Assembly: GCA_947626435.1 (NCBI GenBank) | Contig: CANQSB010000013.1 | Coordinates: forward strand, 16,188-80,187 | Origin: an uncultured Lachnospiraceae bacterium | Lineage (GTDB): Bacteria > Bacillota > Clostridia > Lachnospirales > Lachnospiraceae | Reading direction: 5' to 3' | Length of the DNA stretch: 64,000 bases | Shown: in pieces, positions 24,463 to 33,433 of the stretch | Layout of the letters: each line of letters starts with the position of its first letter | Numbering within the stretch: the stretch's first letter is position 1 | Notes under the pieces: generated by a model | The model's database searches: none | Told to the model about the DNA's origin: nothing | What the model saw: only the letters and a program-made list of their open reading frames with translations | Position numbers and translations under genes: made by a program

Positions 24463-25625
24463 AGAAGATTTGTATAGTAACAGGGACGAGGGCTGAGTAC
24501 GGATTGTTAAAGCCCGTAATTGAAAAAGTGCACAAAGCGGAAGATATGGAGCTGCAGCTTGCTGTTACGGGGATGCACCTTTCAAGTGAATTTGGACTTA
24601 CCTACTGTGAGATTGAAGACGATGGCTATCCGATAAGCGGCAAGATAGAAATGCTGCTTAGTTCAGATACTACAGTGGGCATTACTAAGTCAATGGGTGT
24701 AGCGTTGATGGGATTTGCTGATTATTTTGAAGAGAACCGACCTGACATAGTTGTTATTTTGGGCGATAGGTATGAAATGCTTATGGTGGCATCAGCTGCA
24801 ATGATTGCGAGAATACCGATAGCACACATACACGGAGGGGAAAAGACAGAGGGTGCAATAGATGAGGCGATAAGGCATTGCATTACCAAGATGAGCCACC
24901 TGCATTTTACTTCGACAGAGGAATACAGAAGAAGGGTGATACAGCTTGGGGAACAGCCGCAGAATGTGTATAATGTCGGGGCACTTGGCATAGAGAGTAT
25001 AAGAATGCTGAAACTTATGCAAAAAGAAGAACTGGAGAAAAATTTAGGCTTTGATTTCAAAGAGCATACAATTATGGTGACATATCACCCTGTCACGCTT
25101 GAAAATATGACTTCTAGGGAACAGTTTGCCAATATCTTGAGTGTTATTGATAAACATAAGGATATCTTTGTGATATTTACCAAGGCGAACTCGGACACGG
25201 ACGGTAGGATAATTAATCATATGATAGACGAGTACGCGGCGCGTAATAGCGATAAGTGCAAGGCATTTATGTCGTTGGGACAATTAAGGTATCTGAGTAC
25301 ATTGCAGTTTTGCACCGCGGTTGTCGGAAATTCGTCAAGCGGTATTGTGGAAGCACCGTCTTTTGGAATACCGACCGTCAACATTGGCGACAGGCAGAAA
25401 GGAAGGGCAAGTGCTGAGTCGGTAATACATTGTGGAAACAGCATTGAAGAAATAGAGAATGCGTTGGAACTTGCCATGTCGGAAAATTTCAGAAAGAAGG
25501 CAAGAACTGTCAAAAACCTGTATGAAAAAGCTGGGACATCGGACACGATAATTAAAGTGATAAGGGATGCCCTGGATAACGGGATTAATATAAAGAAAGA
25601 ATTTTATGATATTACATATGGTTAA
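24459..25625 (+). CDS. neuC: UDP-N-acetyl-sugar 2-epimerase (hydrolysing)
   Basis: 388 residues of the NeuC/LegG family, a GT-B-like non-phosphorylating fold. VTGTRAEYGLLKPV is at the N-terminus, VVILGDRYEMLMVAS near residue 92, IAHIHGGEKTEGAIDEAIRHCITKMSHLHF near 115, MVTYHPVT near 205, and VGNSSSGIVEAPSFGIPTVNIGDRQKGR near 288. It removes the nucleotide and inverts C2, producing the hexosamine used by NeuB. The ATG overlaps the neuB stop. Confidence 0.92.
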   Translation: MKKICIVTGTRAEYGLLKPVIEKVHKAEDMELQLAVTGMHLSSEFGLTYCEIEDDGYPISGKIEMLLSSDTTVGITKSMGVALMGFADYFEENRPDIVVILGDRYEMLMVASAAMIARIPIAHIHGGEKTEGAIDEAIRHCITKMSHLHFTSTEEYRRRVIQLGEQPQNVYNVGALGIESIRMLKLMQKEELEKNLGFDFKEHTIMVTYHPVTLENMTSREQFANILSVIDKHKDIFVIFTKANSDTDGRIINHMIDEYAARNSDKCKAFMSLGQLRYLSTLQFCTAVVGNSSSGIVEAPSFGIPTVNIGDRQKGRASAESVIHCGNSIEEIENALELAMSENFRKKARTVKNLYEKAGTSDTIIKVIRDALDNGINIKKEFYDITYG

Positions 25626-25780
25626 AACCTCCGCGGTAAAAAGCGGACAGTATATATAAAATTCGAACTTTGACAACTGAATACCTTACATTAGGAGCAA
25701 GAAGTGATTGAGATTATCAGGTGCATATGCTATCATTATTACAGATACTAGGAAAAAGCTTAAAAAGGTATGGTGATTAT

Positions 25781-26038
25781 ATGCTGCATGTTTTAAATCA
25801 AACAGACATCAAATCGTTTAATACAGTCAAAAGAGAGTTCCCTTATAGCAGAATACTAATGCAGATTGCTTCATTGGATGATGGTGAGGGACAACTGCTG
25901 GCAGTGAGCGACTCAGAAGATTCAGATGATGACTTATGTAAAAAACTGCACGAGTACTTGGAAAAGGACATTCTGTGTATTATCATTGGAAGCTATGTGC
26001 AGGGGGGAGAAAGAAATGCTATATACAGTGTCAGATGA
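25781..26038 (+). CDS. Small protein paired with retropepsin-like gene, function unknown
   Basis: About 85 residues from ATG 25781, which follows AAGGTATGGTGATT; a longer frame from 25721 lacks a ribosome binding site. No family is recognised. The middle is acidic (SDSEDSDDDL) and there is no membrane segment. The 3' end overlaps the next gene by 23 bases, so the two are translationally coupled. The pair sits between neuC and neuA, breaking an otherwise tight biosynthetic operon. Confidence 0.5.
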   Translation: MLHVLNQTDIKSFNTVKREFPYSRILMQIASLDDGEGQLLAVSDSEDSDDDLCKKLHEYLEKDILCIIIGSYVQGGERNAIYSVR

Positions 26039-26483
26039 CGGGATATTTACTGTTAATTGCGAATTATATATACTTGAAAAAAGAAACGCGGCGATGCAGT
26101 TTATCATTGACACTGGAGCCAGCATAACATGCTGTAGGGCGAAAGAACTGGGAGTAAATCTGGAGGAAGAAGATTTTATTGTAAACAAGGCATCTGTCAG
26201 ATATTTGAATGGTGTCTTAAAAGAGGGAAACAAGGAATACAGTAGGGACAGATACAGCATTAAATTTTATGAAGTAAAGATGAACAAACTAAAGATTGGA
26301 ACTTCAATAGTTTTGGAGAATGTGTCGGTATGGATTACCTTTGACAAACGTTTTTATACCTGCCTAATGGGACAGGATATACTGGACAAGCTATATTATA
26401 TGCATTGGAGCAACACGAAAAAACTTCTTATAGCTGATAATGCGAATGATTTGAGAGAGTATGTGGATTGTATGGAGGACTGA
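26016..26483 (+). CDS. Retropepsin-like aspartic protease-fold protein
   Basis: Start set at ATG 26016 after GGGGGGAGAAAG. 155 residues. FIIDTGASITCC places the active-site triad Asp32-Thr-Gly-Ala-Ser, and the C-terminal MGQDILDKL corresponds to the second hydrophobic-Gly element of retropepsins (usually LLG-x-D). Single-domain retropepsin-like proteins act as dimers. I see no signal peptide or membrane segment. It could be a protease acting on a cluster protein or an inactive relative; no transposon features are nearby. Confidence 0.65.
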   Translation: MLYTVSDDGIFTVNCELYILEKRNAAMQFIIDTGASITCCRAKELGVNLEEEDFIVNKASVRYLNGVLKEGNKEYSRDRYSIKFYEVKMNKLKIGTSIVLENVSVWITFDKRFYTCLMGQDILDKLYYMHWSNTKKLLIADNANDLREYVDCMED

Positions 26484-26531
26484 AAAAAGAAATACAAAAA
26501 TAGGATATAATTAATTAAATATGGAAATAAA

Positions 26532-26597
26532 AATCCCAATGTAAGGTATGCGGTTGAAAGGACAGTAATCGAGACAGCATTACATTGGGATTTTTTA
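26532..26597 (+). terminator. Terminator-like 13-bp hairpin with long loop upstream of neuA
   Basis: AATCCCAATGTAA (26532-26544) and TTACATTGGGATT (26580-26592) are perfect complements around a 35-base loop, followed by TTTTATT. It ends just before the neuA ribosome binding site, so it can either terminate the upstream pair or attenuate neuA. Confidence 0.7.
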
Positions 26598-26618
26598 TTG
26601 TTGGAAAGGAGATTTGGA

Positions 26619-27305
26619 GTGGGTAGTTTAGGAATAATAACTGCCAGAAGCGGTTCTAAAGGTATTAGAGATAAGAATATCCGCCAGTTGGCAGGTAAGC
26701 CTCTGATTGCCTATACAATAGAAAGCGCACTTCAAAGCCGATACATTGACGAAGTGATGGTATCTACAGATTCTGACATTTATGCATCAATAGCAAAAGA
26801 TTACGGTGCAAATGTGCCGTTCTTGAGAAGTGCCGAAAACTCTACAGATACCGCGAAATCGGTTGATGTGGTATTTGAAGTACTGGAAGGATATGAAAGG
26901 CTCGGACGGTATTTTAACAATTTTGTACTTTTGCAGCCGACCTCGCCATTGCGTACATATAAAAACATTGATGATGCATTTCAATTTTTTTACGAAAAGG
27001 ATGCTGATTCAATAGTAAGCGTATGCGAATGTGAATACAGTCCTCTGCTGAGTAATGTTCTGCCTGATGATTTGAGTTTATTTGGATTTATTAAAGACGA
27101 GAATATGGGAAGAAGGCAGGACTTTGAGAAGTACTACAGACTTAATGGCGCGATTTATATTTCAAAGATAGGTGCGTTTAAGGACAGCCATACATTTTAT
27201 GGGAAGAGCTCATATGCATATGTTATGAATCGGCAGGAGTCAATTGACATAGATACTGAGGATGACTTTGCGTATGCGGAATTTTTGATGAGGAAGGTTT
27301 TATAA
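26619..27305 (+). CDS. neuA: CMP-N-acylneuraminate/legionaminate cytidylyltransferase
   Basis: Start set at GTG 26619, seven bases after AAAGGAG; a TTG at 26598 is upstream of that site. 228 residues. IITARSGSKGIRDKNIR is the nucleotide-binding loop, followed by GKPLIAYTIESAL, VMVSTDSD near residue 48, LLQPTSPLR near 105, and YRLNGAIYIS near 175. It activates the nonulosonic acid as CMP-sugar. The final base of the stop overlaps the next ATG. Confidence 0.9.
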   Translation: MGSLGIITARSGSKGIRDKNIRQLAGKPLIAYTIESALQSRYIDEVMVSTDSDIYASIAKDYGANVPFLRSAENSTDTAKSVDVVFEVLEGYERLGRYFNNFVLLQPTSPLRTYKNIDDAFQFFYEKDADSIVSVCECEYSPLLSNVLPDDLSLFGFIKDENMGRRQDFEKYYRLNGAIYISKIGAFKDSHTFYGKSSYAYVMNRQESIDIDTEDDFAYAEFLMRKVL

Positions 27306-28282
27306 TGAGCGAAGGGATTATGAAAAAACATATGAAAGAACGTTTGGGGAAGGTGATAAATTTTTGCGAAAATCCGCCGTTGCCTCAATCGTTAAACATA
27401 GAGCTAAACAGTACATGCAATCAGAGCTGTATATTTTGTCCATTTCATGGTAAGTATGCACCAAGCAAACCATTTCTTACGGTTATGAAAAAGAGTGATG
27501 CCATAGCACTGATTGATATGGCGAAGATGTATGGAATAGGGAAAAAAGAAATAGGGTTTTATTTGGCAGGTGAAGCATTTTTATATAAAGATCTGGCGGA
27601 GGTTATCGAGTATGCAAAAAAGTCAGGATTTATTTATACATTTATCACAACAAATGGCGCTTTTGCCACGCCGGATAAGATGAGAGAAGTTTTGGATGCA
27701 GGATTGGATAGCCTTAGGATATCAATTAATGCTGCTGATAGGGAAATGTATCAAGAATTACATGGCAGAGATGATTTTGACAAGGTGCTTGAAAACCTGA
27801 AATATATGCATGACTATATCAAAGAAAATGCACTAAAGGTGGCAACTTCCATTTCCTGCGTGATTACAAAAAAAACAATGGGAATACAGAAAGAATTTAA
27901 AAAGCTATTTGGTGAATATGTCGATGATATTCTTTTTATTCCGGTTATGCTGCAAAGGCTTAATTATGATGAGCAGTTTATACATGAATATCAGGTTATT
28001 GACGATTCACAGACAGAGGTAAAATCTGATTTTGTTTGTCCTATTTTGTTCGATACTATGTATATCAATGCCAATCTGGAGGTGGTGCCATGCTGCGAGG
28101 CGTATGATACAAATTGTGTGTTTTACGATTTGAAACAGGATTTTGATCTTAAAAATGCATGGAACAGTGACGGATATAAAGCGTATAGAAAATTGTATTT
28201 AAATAGTGGAGATTTAACAGATACTATATGTGAAAAATGTACGTTAAGAATGAAAGGTATAGAAAGGTTTTCTTTAGAATGA
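27305..28282 (+). CDS. Radical SAM protein with SPASM-like C-terminus (first of a pair)
   Basis: 325 residues. The [4Fe-4S]-binding CNQSCIFC motif is near residue 38, with the SAM/barrel elements GFYLAGEAFLYKDL near 80 and TTNGAFATP near 115. The C-terminal Cys-rich stretch (VVPCCEAYDTN, then CEKCTLRMKG) resembles a SPASM/Twitch auxiliary-cluster domain. Substrate is unknown; presence inside a glycan cluster suggests sugar or glycolipid modification rather than peptide maturation. Its stop overlaps the next ATG (ATGA). Confidence 0.82.
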   Translation: MSEGIMKKHMKERLGKVINFCENPPLPQSLNIELNSTCNQSCIFCPFHGKYAPSKPFLTVMKKSDAIALIDMAKMYGIGKKEIGFYLAGEAFLYKDLAEVIEYAKKSGFIYTFITTNGAFATPDKMREVLDAGLDSLRISINAADREMYQELHGRDDFDKVLENLKYMHDYIKENALKVATSISCVITKKTMGIQKEFKKLFGEYVDDILFIPVMLQRLNYDEQFIHEYQVIDDSQTEVKSDFVCPILFDTMYINANLEVVPCCEAYDTNCVFYDLKQDFDLKNAWNSDGYKAYRKLYLNSGDLTDTICEKCTLRMKGIERFSLE

Positions 28283-29133
28283 TTTTGAAAAAATTTCCAA
28301 ATGAAATAATGATTGAAGCAACAAATTGCTGCAATAATATGTGCTTTTTCTGTGGAAGCATGGTGAGTAAAAGACCTAGAGGGTATATAAATTCAAATCT
28401 GATGTATAAACTTATTGATGAGGCATATAGGGAAGGGGCAAGGAAAATAAGTTTTCATGGTATGGGCGAACCGTTAATGTGTAAAGATCTTGCCGGCTAT
28501 GTAGAAGCGGCTAAGCGAGCAGGCTATAAATATATTTATTTGGATACGAATGGAGTATTGGCAACACCGGAGATCATGTTTCCAGTAATAGATGCTGGAT
28601 TGGATAGCTTGAAATTTTCTATTCACGCTGCGACAAAGGAAACATACCAAAAAATTACGAATAATGATGCGTTTTGTCAGGTAAAAGAAAATTTTATTAA
28701 GACAAGTGATTATATCAAAAATACAGATAGCAGCTGTAAGCTGATAGCATATTTTGCAGAGAGTACTATTAATTGTACCGAGAAAGAAGCTTTTTTAAAT
28801 ATTTTTGAGCAGTATGCAACTGAATTGTGGATAAAACCGATACATAACGCATCTGGGGCAAAACCTGAAAATGCAAATCTTTCAGTTGACGGTGATGTTG
28901 TGGCAACTAAAAAATTACCATGCATAGATTTGAACAGAATGATTATCAATTGGGAAGGAAAGGCAATTGCATGCTGCACAGATTGGACAGGCAGTTTGAT
29001 TTATGGAGATGTCAATACATGTTCCTTGCAGGAATTATGGAACTGCGAGAAGATTTTGGAGATCCGAAAATCTCAGGAAGAGCTTATCGGTTTAAATGAG
29101 ATTTGCAGGAAGTGTGCAGGAATGATGTACTGA
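28279..29133 (+). CDS. Radical SAM protein with SPASM-like C-terminus (second of a pair)
   Basis: Start set at ATG 28279, coupled to the upstream stop. 284 residues. The radical SAM motif is CCNNMCFFC (CxxxCxxC) near residue 18, with ISFHGMGEPLMCKDL near 60, LDTNGVLATP near 88, and a C-terminal ACCTDWTG...CRKCAG auxiliary-cluster region. It is related to the preceding protein in layout but is clearly diverged, so this is not a recent duplication. Function unknown. Confidence 0.82.
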   Translation: MILKKFPNEIMIEATNCCNNMCFFCGSMVSKRPRGYINSNLMYKLIDEAYREGARKISFHGMGEPLMCKDLAGYVEAAKRAGYKYIYLDTNGVLATPEIMFPVIDAGLDSLKFSIHAATKETYQKITNNDAFCQVKENFIKTSDYIKNTDSSCKLIAYFAESTINCTEKEAFLNIFEQYATELWIKPIHNASGAKPENANLSVDGDVVATKKLPCIDLNRMIINWEGKAIACCTDWTGSLIYGDVNTCSLQELWNCEKILEIRKSQEELIGLNEICRKCAGMMY

Positions 29134-29216
29134 AAGTGATTGTTTGAAATATGTACGGAGTTAATATGGATAAGAAGAAATTATATTTTTTAAATACTGT
29201 TTAAAGGAGTTTTTTC

Positions 29217-30374
29217 ATGAAAAAAAACAATGGTATTTTGTATTGGATTACAGGATTGTCTGGGGCAGGAAAAACAACAATAGGAAATAGGCTATATTAT
29301 GCGCTTCGGGAAAAGTATGATAATGTAATTTTGTTTGATGGAGATGTTTTAAAAAACATTGTTAGTGATAGTTTGGGATATAGTGATAAGGATAGACGTA
29401 AAAGAGCAAAGAAGTATGCGTTTTTGTGTAAAAATCTTACAGATCAAGGAATGATTGTAATATGCTGTACAATAGCGATGTACGAAGATGTTAGGCAATG
29501 GAATCGTTTAAATAATAAGGCATATTGTGAAATTTTTTTGGACGTTCCAATGGATATTTTGAAAAAGCGTGATCAAAAGGGCATGTATTCACAATATGAA
29601 AATGGAAATATTAATCATATTGCAGGGGTTGATATAGAAGTAGAATTCCCCAAAACACCAGATATAGTTTTGAAGAATGATGGAAGTCTTACAGTACAAC
29701 AGTGCGTTGATCAAATATTAAAATTTAAAATAAAAAAATCAGTTGATTTTGATAGGGATGTCACATATTGGAATAATTACTATGATAGCGCTGTTTGTCT
29801 GCAAGAACCATCATTATTTGCAAAGTTTTCAATGGATAATATGGAAAAAAATAAGACTTTATTGGAACTAGGATGTGGAAATGGCAGAGATAGTATATTC
29901 TTCGCAAAGAATAATTTAAATGTAATAGCAATTGACGCATCGGATATTGCAATTGATACATTGCAAAAAAATAATAATATGGAAAATGCCTGTTTTATTT
30001 GTGATGACTTTGTTTGTTCGTCTACATTGTTTGTGAGCCAGTATGATTATTGTTATAGCAGGTTTTCCCTACATGCAATCAATGAAGAACAAGAGGTCGA
30101 AATGATAAAAAATGTGTATAGTTCTTTAAAAAAGGGTGGAAAATTTTTTGTTGAAGTTAGAAGTATACATGATGATTTGTTTGGAAAAGGAGAAAAAGTT
30201 GGTCGTAATGCCTTTTTTTATGATGGTCATTACAGAAGATTTATAGTTAAGGAAGAAATAGAAACAAAATTGCGGAAGGAGAAATTTTATATAGATTATT
30301 CTTGTGAAGATAAAAATTTTGCACCTTACGGTGAGAGTAATCCACCAGTCATCCGTATTATTGCAAGAAAGTAA
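29217..30374 (+). CDS. APS kinase-like domain fused to SAM methyltransferase
   Basis: 385 residues. Residues 1 to about 175 are a CysC-like P-loop kinase: WITGLSGAGKTTIG (Walker A), FDGDVLKNIVSDSLGYSDKDRRKRAKK near 43, and a LID-like IAGVDIEVEFPKTPDIV near 140. From about 215 a class I methyltransferase follows (LLELGCGNGRDSIFFAKN, then IAIDASDIAID). In glycan clusters CysC-like domains can phosphorylate substrates other than adenylyl sulfate. No sulfurylase or sulfotransferase is nearby. The reaction is unknown. Confidence 0.8.
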   Translation: MKKNNGILYWITGLSGAGKTTIGNRLYYALREKYDNVILFDGDVLKNIVSDSLGYSDKDRRKRAKKYAFLCKNLTDQGMIVICCTIAMYEDVRQWNRLNNKAYCEIFLDVPMDILKKRDQKGMYSQYENGNINHIAGVDIEVEFPKTPDIVLKNDGSLTVQQCVDQILKFKIKKSVDFDRDVTYWNNYYDSAVCLQEPSLFAKFSMDNMEKNKTLLELGCGNGRDSIFFAKNNLNVIAIDASDIAIDTLQKNNNMENACFICDDFVCSSTLFVSQYDYCYSRFSLHAINEEQEVEMIKNVYSSLKKGGKFFVEVRSIHDDLFGKGEKVGRNAFFYDGHYRRFIVKEEIETKLRKEKFYIDYSCEDKNFAPYGESNPPVIRIIARK

Positions 30375-30423
30375 ATGAAATATGAATGGTTATAATAAAA
30401 TAGATAATTATGAGGAAGACGCA

Positions 30424-32250
30424 ATGGAGAATATGCAATCAATTAGATATTATTTAGGTTTGGTTGATGATTATAAAGCTCCCGAAGGGTATGACTGTTA
30501 TGTATGGGCGGGAACGTTTTGTACAAATGGAATAGAATGGTGTGTACGCAATGGAAAGAAATATGAAGTGCTTCAGGAAGATGTGACAACAGATGAGGAT
30601 ATACATAGAACTTATCTATATTTAGACTGTGTAAGAGATAAAATTATAGATTTTCTGAAGAATATGTTAAACGAGTATCATCAATCAGATTATAGTAAAT
30701 TTAAATGGCAGATTATGTTGAATTTTTGGCTGGCGTGTTTCTTGCCGTCTGTATATGATAAGTATTTAAAACTAAAAAGGATCGCAAACGATAGCAGAGT
30801 ATTTTATGTTGATTTGTATGAAGCGAGCTGTTTAAGTGTGGCAATAGATATGTTGGATTTCAGTGAAATATTGCATGATGATTTTAATTTTCACAGATAT
30901 GAATATAGTTTATTGATAAAACATATAACAGGTATTTCTAATATCGTAGTCGATTATCATGATAATTATAAGAGACAACCTTTAAATATATATAGTACGA
31001 AATTACCAGAACATGTTAAGAGCTTTGATGATAAATATAGAAGATATAAAGAAAATACAAAAATATATGATGAAATAGTTATTCAGTCACCTTATATTAA
31101 GTTTAATATGTACAAAGAAATAATAGAAAAAGCATATGGTAAGATTTCGGGATATTTTCTAGACTATACACATAATGTTAGGAATTGCTTGGATTATGAA
31201 AAATCATTGGATGTGGGATGGCGAACAAGGCGGCAATGTATTTCGGGAGAAACGGACCAATTTGTTAATTTAATCTGTGATATAATTGGCTGCTTTATTC
31301 CTATGGTGTATGTGGAAGAATTTCAGCATATAACAAAGATAGCGCTTGATAATTATAAGTGGGGATTAAAGCCAAAGACAGTGGTGTATGATTGTGAAGG
31401 TGTAACCATTAATGAGCTATTTAAAGCGTATTTGATGAATATTGATGTCGAAAATGTTTTGAAGATTGATATAATGCATGCCTTACCATATGGAATGGGA
31501 GGATATAGCTGGTATGAATTGACGGAATTACAATTTTGTGATGAGTTTTTGAAATGCGGAGAAATTCAGAATAATAATTTAAAGGCTAAACTTATACGCA
31601 TGCCTTATATTAACTTCTTTAGGCAGATAGACAATATTCATAAGAAAACAGAGTTTGGCAATGCAATTGTTTATGCCAATTATGCCTATCCGCAACATCG
31701 GGGCAGGCTTAGTATGTATGAATGGAATTGGTACAAATACATAAAAGGTGAATTGGAATTTTTGCAGTTGCTGGATAAAGATATTCTTTCTGAATTGAGG
31801 TATCGCCCCCATCCGTTTCATAAAACTCAATGGAATAATTTGGAAAAAGTAAAGCAGTTTATACCGAGTTTGTTAATTGATGAAGAACCTTCTTTTTTTG
31901 AAAGCATACGTCATGCAAAGCTTTTTATCTCAGAAATAATGGGAGCGGCGGCATTTGAGGCAATAGGTATAGGAAAGCCTACAATAATAATGTTTTATCC
32001 TGAAAGAGGATTTGCAGGAACAGATGAAAATCGTTCAGATATTGAAGATATGCTGCGTGTTGGAATAATTGCTGAAACTCCAGAGAAATTAGCTGCTTTA
32101 GTCAATGATATTCATAATGATATAGAAGGTTGGTGGGGTGAATCGGAGCGACAAAGGGTTGTAAATAAAATTCGTGATAAATATGTATATTTTCCTAAGA
32201 ATGCAAAAGAGATATGGATAAATAAGATTGTATCATATTTGAAACAATGA
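30424..32250 (+). CDS. LIC12162-type putative glycan transferase
   Basis: Start set at ATG 30424 five bases after GAGGAAG; ATG 30382 lacks a site. About 608 residues. The N-terminal half (DKIIDFLKNMLNEYHQ...WQIMLNFWLACFLPSVYDKY) and the C-terminal half (LRYRPHPF near 475, FISEIMGAAAFEAIGIGKPTIIMF near 515) resemble the LIC12162 transferase family first seen in Leptospira LPS clusters. The C-terminal half is GT-B-like. Stop overlaps the next start. Confidence 0.65.
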   Translation: MENMQSIRYYLGLVDDYKAPEGYDCYVWAGTFCTNGIEWCVRNGKKYEVLQEDVTTDEDIHRTYLYLDCVRDKIIDFLKNMLNEYHQSDYSKFKWQIMLNFWLACFLPSVYDKYLKLKRIANDSRVFYVDLYEASCLSVAIDMLDFSEILHDDFNFHRYEYSLLIKHITGISNIVVDYHDNYKRQPLNIYSTKLPEHVKSFDDKYRRYKENTKIYDEIVIQSPYIKFNMYKEIIEKAYGKISGYFLDYTHNVRNCLDYEKSLDVGWRTRRQCISGETDQFVNLICDIIGCFIPMVYVEEFQHITKIALDNYKWGLKPKTVVYDCEGVTINELFKAYLMNIDVENVLKIDIMHALPYGMGGYSWYELTELQFCDEFLKCGEIQNNNLKAKLIRMPYINFFRQIDNIHKKTEFGNAIVYANYAYPQHRGRLSMYEWNWYKYIKGELEFLQLLDKDILSELRYRPHPFHKTQWNNLEKVKQFIPSLLIDEEPSFFESIRHAKLFISEIMGAAAFEAIGIGKPTIIMFYPERGFAGTDENRSDIEDMLRVGIIAETPEKLAALVNDIHNDIEGWWGESERQRVVNKIRDKYVYFPKNAKEIWINKIVSYLKQ

Positions 32251-33392
32251 CAGATGGGGTGAGAGATGTGATAAAAAATTATTTAGTAGGGCATAAGGTT
32301 GAAGTGACAGATGGAAAAAAGATTTGGTATGTTGCTGAACTTAGTGGTTTGATTATGGAAGTTGATATAGAGGTCCAAAAGTTGAAATGTATATGGAAAA
32401 TACCGAATTCTATAGGCGCCTGTGCTTATAGATTGCTGTTTTATGATAAGCATAAATTATATATTTTTCCATATAGTCAAAGTGATATATATATATATGA
32501 TTTAAGAACGGCGGAATATGCTGCAATAAAGGTAAAGAACAATCCTGAATTAATGGGATGCATAAAAAGAGGGCATTTTCTGTATGTGTTTGGAAATAAG
32601 GCGGAAATTATAAAATTTGATATAAACGAAAGAACGGTTAGCTACATTGATATGCAGACAAAGCGGTTGGATTTTAAAACACCATCGCAGAATTGGTTTT
32701 GGACAAATTCGTATATATTAAACGAGAAAATACATATACCACTTCAAAATTCAAATATATTGATTATATTGGATAGAGAAGATAATGTTTCTAGTGTATG
32801 TTTAGGAGAGAAACCGGAAAAAAGAATATTGGATAGTATTTATTTAGACTATGAACGTTATTGTACCATTTATTGCAAAAAGGAATATGATACGCTCATA
32901 ACATATATCGCTGAATATGATTTGAGTGGTAGACTGTTGAAAGAAAAAAGTGTGAAAGAAGAATACAATTATCGGATATATCCTTTTTTGTGCTCAATAT
33001 GGGATAGAGAAAATTGGCTTTGTCTTCCTTTTGGAAGAAATGAAATTCTCATAAGAAATACGGAGCGCGACAAAATGATATTTAAAATTGAAAATGGCGC
33101 GGAAAATGTCGATGATGTAATACAAGGGTTGTTTTACTGTAGTGTAAGAATAAATGATGACATGATTTGTAGTATAAATCAGGCTTCAAAAAGTCTTATA
33201 TGTGTGAATTTAAAAAATTGGATAATAAATTATTCACCATTAAAATTGGAAATTGATTATTGTGGTTTGACTGAAAAAGGGTATCGGGATGCCTTTCAAC
33301 ATGGGAATGTAATTAGTGAAATCAAGGATTTATATGATATAAAGAGTTTCATTGATTTTATTTGTAAGCATGAAAAGGAATATATCAATTAA
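32247..33392 (+). CDS. Probable beta-propeller-like protein of glycan cluster, unknown function
   Basis: 381 residues, ATGA-coupled to the upstream gene. No catalytic motif is recognised. Repeated short beta-strand blocks with aromatic/charged patterns of about 45-50 residues (for example LYIFPYSQSDIYIYDLRT, LYVFGNKAEIIKFDIN, WLCLPFGRNEILIRNTE) suggest a six- or seven-bladed propeller. No signal peptide. It may be a scaffold or binding subunit for a transferase, given the tight coupling with the LIC12162-type gene. Confidence 0.5.
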   Translation: MTDGVRDVIKNYLVGHKVEVTDGKKIWYVAELSGLIMEVDIEVQKLKCIWKIPNSIGACAYRLLFYDKHKLYIFPYSQSDIYIYDLRTAEYAAIKVKNNPELMGCIKRGHFLYVFGNKAEIIKFDINERTVSYIDMQTKRLDFKTPSQNWFWTNSYILNEKIHIPLQNSNILIILDREDNVSSVCLGEKPEKRILDSIYLDYERYCTIYCKKEYDTLITYIAEYDLSGRLLKEKSVKEEYNYRIYPFLCSIWDRENWLCLPFGRNEILIRNTERDKMIFKIENGAENVDDVIQGLFYCSVRINDDMICSINQASKSLICVNLKNWIINYSPLKLEIDYCGLTEKGYRDAFQHGNVISEIKDLYDIKSFIDFICKHEKEYIN

Positions 33393-33433
33393 AAATATAA
33401 TTAATTAAGAACTGTATGTAAAAAGGGAGAATT

